Shown here one piece after another: positions 13,801-15,624 of a stretch of 15,624 bases of DNA. Position numbers and translations under genes: made by a program. A model generated the notes under the pieces. It ran no database searches. It saw nothing but the letters and a program-made list of their open reading frames with translations, and had not been told where the DNA came from. Source of the stretch: Anaerolineae bacterium (GTDB taxonomy: Bacteria; Chloroflexota; Anaerolineae; UBA1429); contig JAFGLK010000009.1 of the NCBI GenBank assembly GCA_016928125.1, forward strand, positions 1-15,624. Reading direction: 5' to 3'. Each line of letters opens with the position of its first letter. Positions within the stretch are counted from its first letter, which is position 1.

Positions 13801-15330
13801 CTATGTTTCCCGCTCTCTGGGCTCATTCGGGATGATCCAGTTGATCTCGTTGGCAGGGGGCACCGGCCCGAGAAGGTAGACATCGACCCACCGATGCCAC
13901 AAGATGAGGTTGTCGTCATCATAGCAAAGGTCTACGCGGCGCCACCGGATCGCGCTGCCCGTATCTGCGGCGACGCCCAAACCATACTCGGGGACGTAGA
14001 TCTCTTGCTCCAGTTTGATAACCCTCGGATCGACGGCGATCACGCCCTTCTGCGCCCGCCAGCCCAGTTTGGTAATGCCATAGGCAGGATGGCCGGTAGA
14101 CTTGCCGGCGGTGGGCGCATTGTAGGAGGTGGCCAGCATGCGCAGGTGCCGCCAATAGGTGACCGGGCCTGCGGGTGTATCCAGCTGCCTCAGCACGATC
14201 TTGGTGCCATAGTTGATCACCCGATCGATGGGCTCGCGCGCGAGCCACTCTTGCTCAAGGGTTCGCGTGACCTCTTTATCGTTTTCATAGCGCACCCGCA
14301 AGCGGCGTCTCTGGGCCCCCTCTTGACCCCAGTGCGCTGTCTGGCGCTGGTCGATCTCCAGTTCAGCATCGGGCTCCCAGCGTGTCTCAAAGGCCACGGG
14401 GATCTCTTCAATGTAGCGCTCGATGAGCACCCTCACCAGGGCGATATGCAGGTCACGCTCGATGGGCGCGCTCAGCGCCGGGGTAATATAGTCGTCCTCG
14501 CCTAGCGCGATGCCCTCCGCCCGCAGGAGCTCATCCACGGTCTCGAGGCGGGTCCGCAGCATCTTCATCGCGCCGCCGATGTCCATCGTGAGTGGCTTGG
14601 AACGCTGGATGTAGACTTGCAGGCCGGGTGTGATCTCTGTGCTCTGATCGGGAAAGAGCTCGTCTCCCGCATAGATGAGCAGGCCACGTTCGTACAGAGC
14701 GTCGCTAACGACTCGCGCCGTGGTGTAGAAGGTGATCGGGAAGGCCCCGTCATGTACCGTCAGAGGGATGCCTCGCTTGACACGCAAACGGATAGGCCGT
14801 CTGATGGCGGCGACGATGTCCGTGGCTCTCCCGTATCCGGTCAGGGAAGGTGGTGACAGAGGCGTCTGGAGCGAACAGACCTCGGCTTCCACCAGCAGTA
14901 CATCATGAGGGAAGATGACCACGCCCGTGTCACGCAGCGCTCCCTCCACATCTGTGGCGTGGCTGGCCACCCGCGTGATGCCCCCATCGTGCACCAGCAG
15001 CACTTGTCGCGCGAGCTGCACCACGATCGGCGAGCCGGCCAGCAAGCGATCTCGGGGCGGCACCTCGATCAGATCCTCGGGCAGAAGCGTGATGCCCAAC
15101 TCCCGCAAGATCGCATCTCCGGTGCGCTGATGAGATCGCTGCCTGACCAAGGTGCCGTTGATCTCGACCCAGATGGTCTGCTGCGTGGCCACATAGGTCA
15201 GGGCCAGCACGATCGCCACAGCGATGGGGATCAAGACGAGCCCGGTCTCCCAAGCGTGCGCGCCGGCAGCGCGTGACGGCCGCACAGCTGGACGTTCCCT
15301 TTTCCAGCGTCGGATCAGCTTACGTTTCAC
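13801..15330 (-). CDS. Membrane-anchored cell-wall protein with DUF348 repeats, G5 and 3D domains (YabE/RpfB-like)
   Basis: From GTG 15330 the protein has 509 residues. A basic N-terminus precedes one transmembrane helix (about 30-48). Four tandem DUF348-like modules follow (about 52-100, 100-155, 178-240, 243-300), each with the hydrophobic pattern of a beta-grasp repeat. A G5 domain (about 303-382) and a C-terminal 3D domain (about 399-487) complete it. The 3D domain has three aspartates in the expected places: VIAVDPRVI, AADTGSAI and RRVDLCY. In YabE/Sps-type proteins the 3D domain is a lytic-transglycosylase-like fold that trims peptidoglycan, while G5 binds glycans. An alternative TTG at 15345 adds five residues; neither start has a clear SD. 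It lies directly upstream of rsmA, as yabE and rpfB do relative to ksgA in Firmicutes and Actinobacteria. Confidence 0.9.
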   Translation of the reverse strand: MKRKLIRRWKRERPAVRPSRAAGAHAWETGLVLIPIAVAIVLALTYVATQQTIWVEINGTLVRQRSHQRTGDAILRELGITLLPEDLIEVPPRDRLLAGSPIVVQLARQVLLVHDGGITRVASHATDVEGALRDTGVVIFPHDVLLVEAEVCSLQTPLSPPSLTGYGRATDIVAAIRRPIRLRVKRGIPLTVHDGAFPITFYTTARVVSDALYERGLLIYAGDELFPDQSTEITPGLQVYIQRSKPLTMDIGGAMKMLRTRLETVDELLRAEGIALGEDDYITPALSAPIERDLHIALVRVLIERYIEEIPVAFETRWEPDAELEIDQRQTAHWGQEGAQRRRLRVRYENDKEVTRTLEQEWLAREPIDRVINYGTKIVLRQLDTPAGPVTYWRHLRMLATSYNAPTAGKSTGHPAYGITKLGWRAQKGVIAVDPRVIKLEQEIYVPEYGLGVAADTGSAIRWRRVDLCYDDDNLILWHRWVDVYLLGPVPPANEINWIIPNEPRERET

Positions 15331-15415
15331 AATACACTGTCTCAACCCAGGCGCCTACGGCCAGGCGCTATGCTGCTATCAGCACCCGCATAGATAGGGT
15401 GCCGAACCGGGAAGC

Positions 15416-15448
15416 AAAAAGAGGCAGGTAGTAGACGCTACCCGCCTC
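15416..15448 (-). terminator. Intrinsic terminator downstream of SRP RNA
   Basis: On the minus strand GAGGCGGGTAG (15438-15448) pairs with CTACCTGCCTC (15421-15431) over 11 bp with one G-U and a 6-nt loop. Five Us follow (15416-15420). It should end SRP RNA transcription and insulate the G5/3D gene. The 85 nt from here to that gene's start contain GC-rich alternative stems (for example GCGCCT/AGGCGC and CTATGC/GCATAG) but no clear promoter. Confidence 0.9.
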
Positions 15449-15507
15449 ATCGAAAGCAATGGCCGCGCACCCTCTTTTGTCGTGTAGCCCGCGGTAAAGC
15501 CCTCTCG

Positions 15508-15620
15508 TCAAGCTCAGGCCAGGCATGCCTGTGTCGCCCAAAGGTGAATGCTTACCGCTGCTTCCTCCCGGACCTGACGGGGTTCGCATGCCTTCGCCGC
15601 GCAGGACCCAACCTTTCAAC
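15508..15620 (-). ncRNA. ffs: Signal recognition particle RNA (4.5S/SRP)
   Basis: The minus strand carries the universally conserved SRP apical domain: GTCAGGTCCGGGAGGAAGCAGC, with a GGGA-type tetraloop and the Ffh-binding asymmetric loop. It is flanked by AUGC/GCAU and the pairing GAACC/GGUAAGC. The helix extends outward through CCUG/CAGG to a full 8-bp pairing of GGUUGGGU (15606-15613) with GCCUGGCC (15517-15524), then GUUGA with UUGAC. The RNA scaffolds Ffh and is needed for co-translational membrane targeting. The ends are approximate. Because the window stops at 15624 I cannot exclude a long form with an Alu domain continuing upstream. The 59 nt between 15449 and 15507 show no coding or other signal and may be 3' trailer. 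Confidence 0.93.
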
Positions 15621-15624
15621 GCCA

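Noticed and set aside
13735..14505. Long plus-strand open frame opposite rsmA and the G5/3D gene
   Set aside because: It spans the junction of two well-supported minus-strand genes and shows no motif; typical of GC-rich antisense frames.
15368..15619. Minus-strand open frame of 83 codons at the right end
   Set aside because: It coincides with the SRP RNA and its terminator; the conserved RNA explains the sequence.
1..15624. CRISPR array, transposase, prophage or toxin-antitoxin genes
   Set aside because: No regularly spaced direct repeats and no protein with such motifs were seen on either strand.

Overview
The window looks like chromosome of a GC-rich bacterium, most likely a Chloroflexota member (Anaerolineae-like). 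This is an inference from several traits: a sortase with a long Pro/Thr/Ser 'TPTPTP' linker, a G5/3D-domain protein next to rsmA, a TPP-riboswitch thiamine-precursor uptake operon with a YkoF-type thiamine-binding protein, and frequent GTG/TTG starts. No phage, IS, CRISPR or integrase signal was found. Coding density is high, and no gene-free stretch exceeds 300 bases.

Layout. Positions 1-1791 (minus) hold one uninterrupted frame that fuses a DppB-type and a DppC-type peptide-ABC permease; its 3' end lies outside the window. Next come a perfect 20-bp inverted repeat (1849-1921) and a tRNA-His(GTG) gene (minus). The tRNA promoter diverges from a strong promoter at 2075-2103 that drives a TPP riboswitch/terminator (about 2128-2278).

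The thiamine operon (2323-7148, plus) encodes a thiamine pyrophosphokinase fused to a SAM methyltransferase, a thiamine-binding protein, an ABC permease, a substrate-binding lipoprotein, an ABC ATPase and a DUF402 protein. The genes are tightly packed, with overlaps (ATGA, 8 nt) or short gaps, so all are probably governed by the riboswitch. The logic is import of a pyrimidine precursor or thiamine followed by pyrophosphorylation to TPP. The methyltransferase domain and the DUF402 protein are the unexplained members.

Downstream is a 2H phosphoesterase (2'-5' RNA ligase-like) behind a structured leader. It converges on a minus-strand beta-CASP metallo-beta-lactamase ribonuclease with its own TTGACA/CATAAT promoter. 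A two-domain GNAT protein follows (plus), converging on a bicistronic pair of HAD phosphatases (minus, 4-nt overlap). Divergent from these is a sortase (plus), which converges on rsmA, preceded by a membrane-anchored DUF348/G5/3D cell-wall protein (minus). That pair mirrors yabE-ksgA and rpfB-ksgA neighbourhoods in Gram-positive bacteria. The window ends in an SRP RNA gene (minus) with an intrinsic terminator separating it from the G5/3D gene.

The best candidates for something new are the kinase-methyltransferase fusion plus DUF402 inside a TPP-controlled operon, the fused dipeptide permease, the unassigned leader before the 2H gene, and the long inverted repeat beside tRNA-His. The riboswitch also shows an unusually readable terminator/antiterminator switch.
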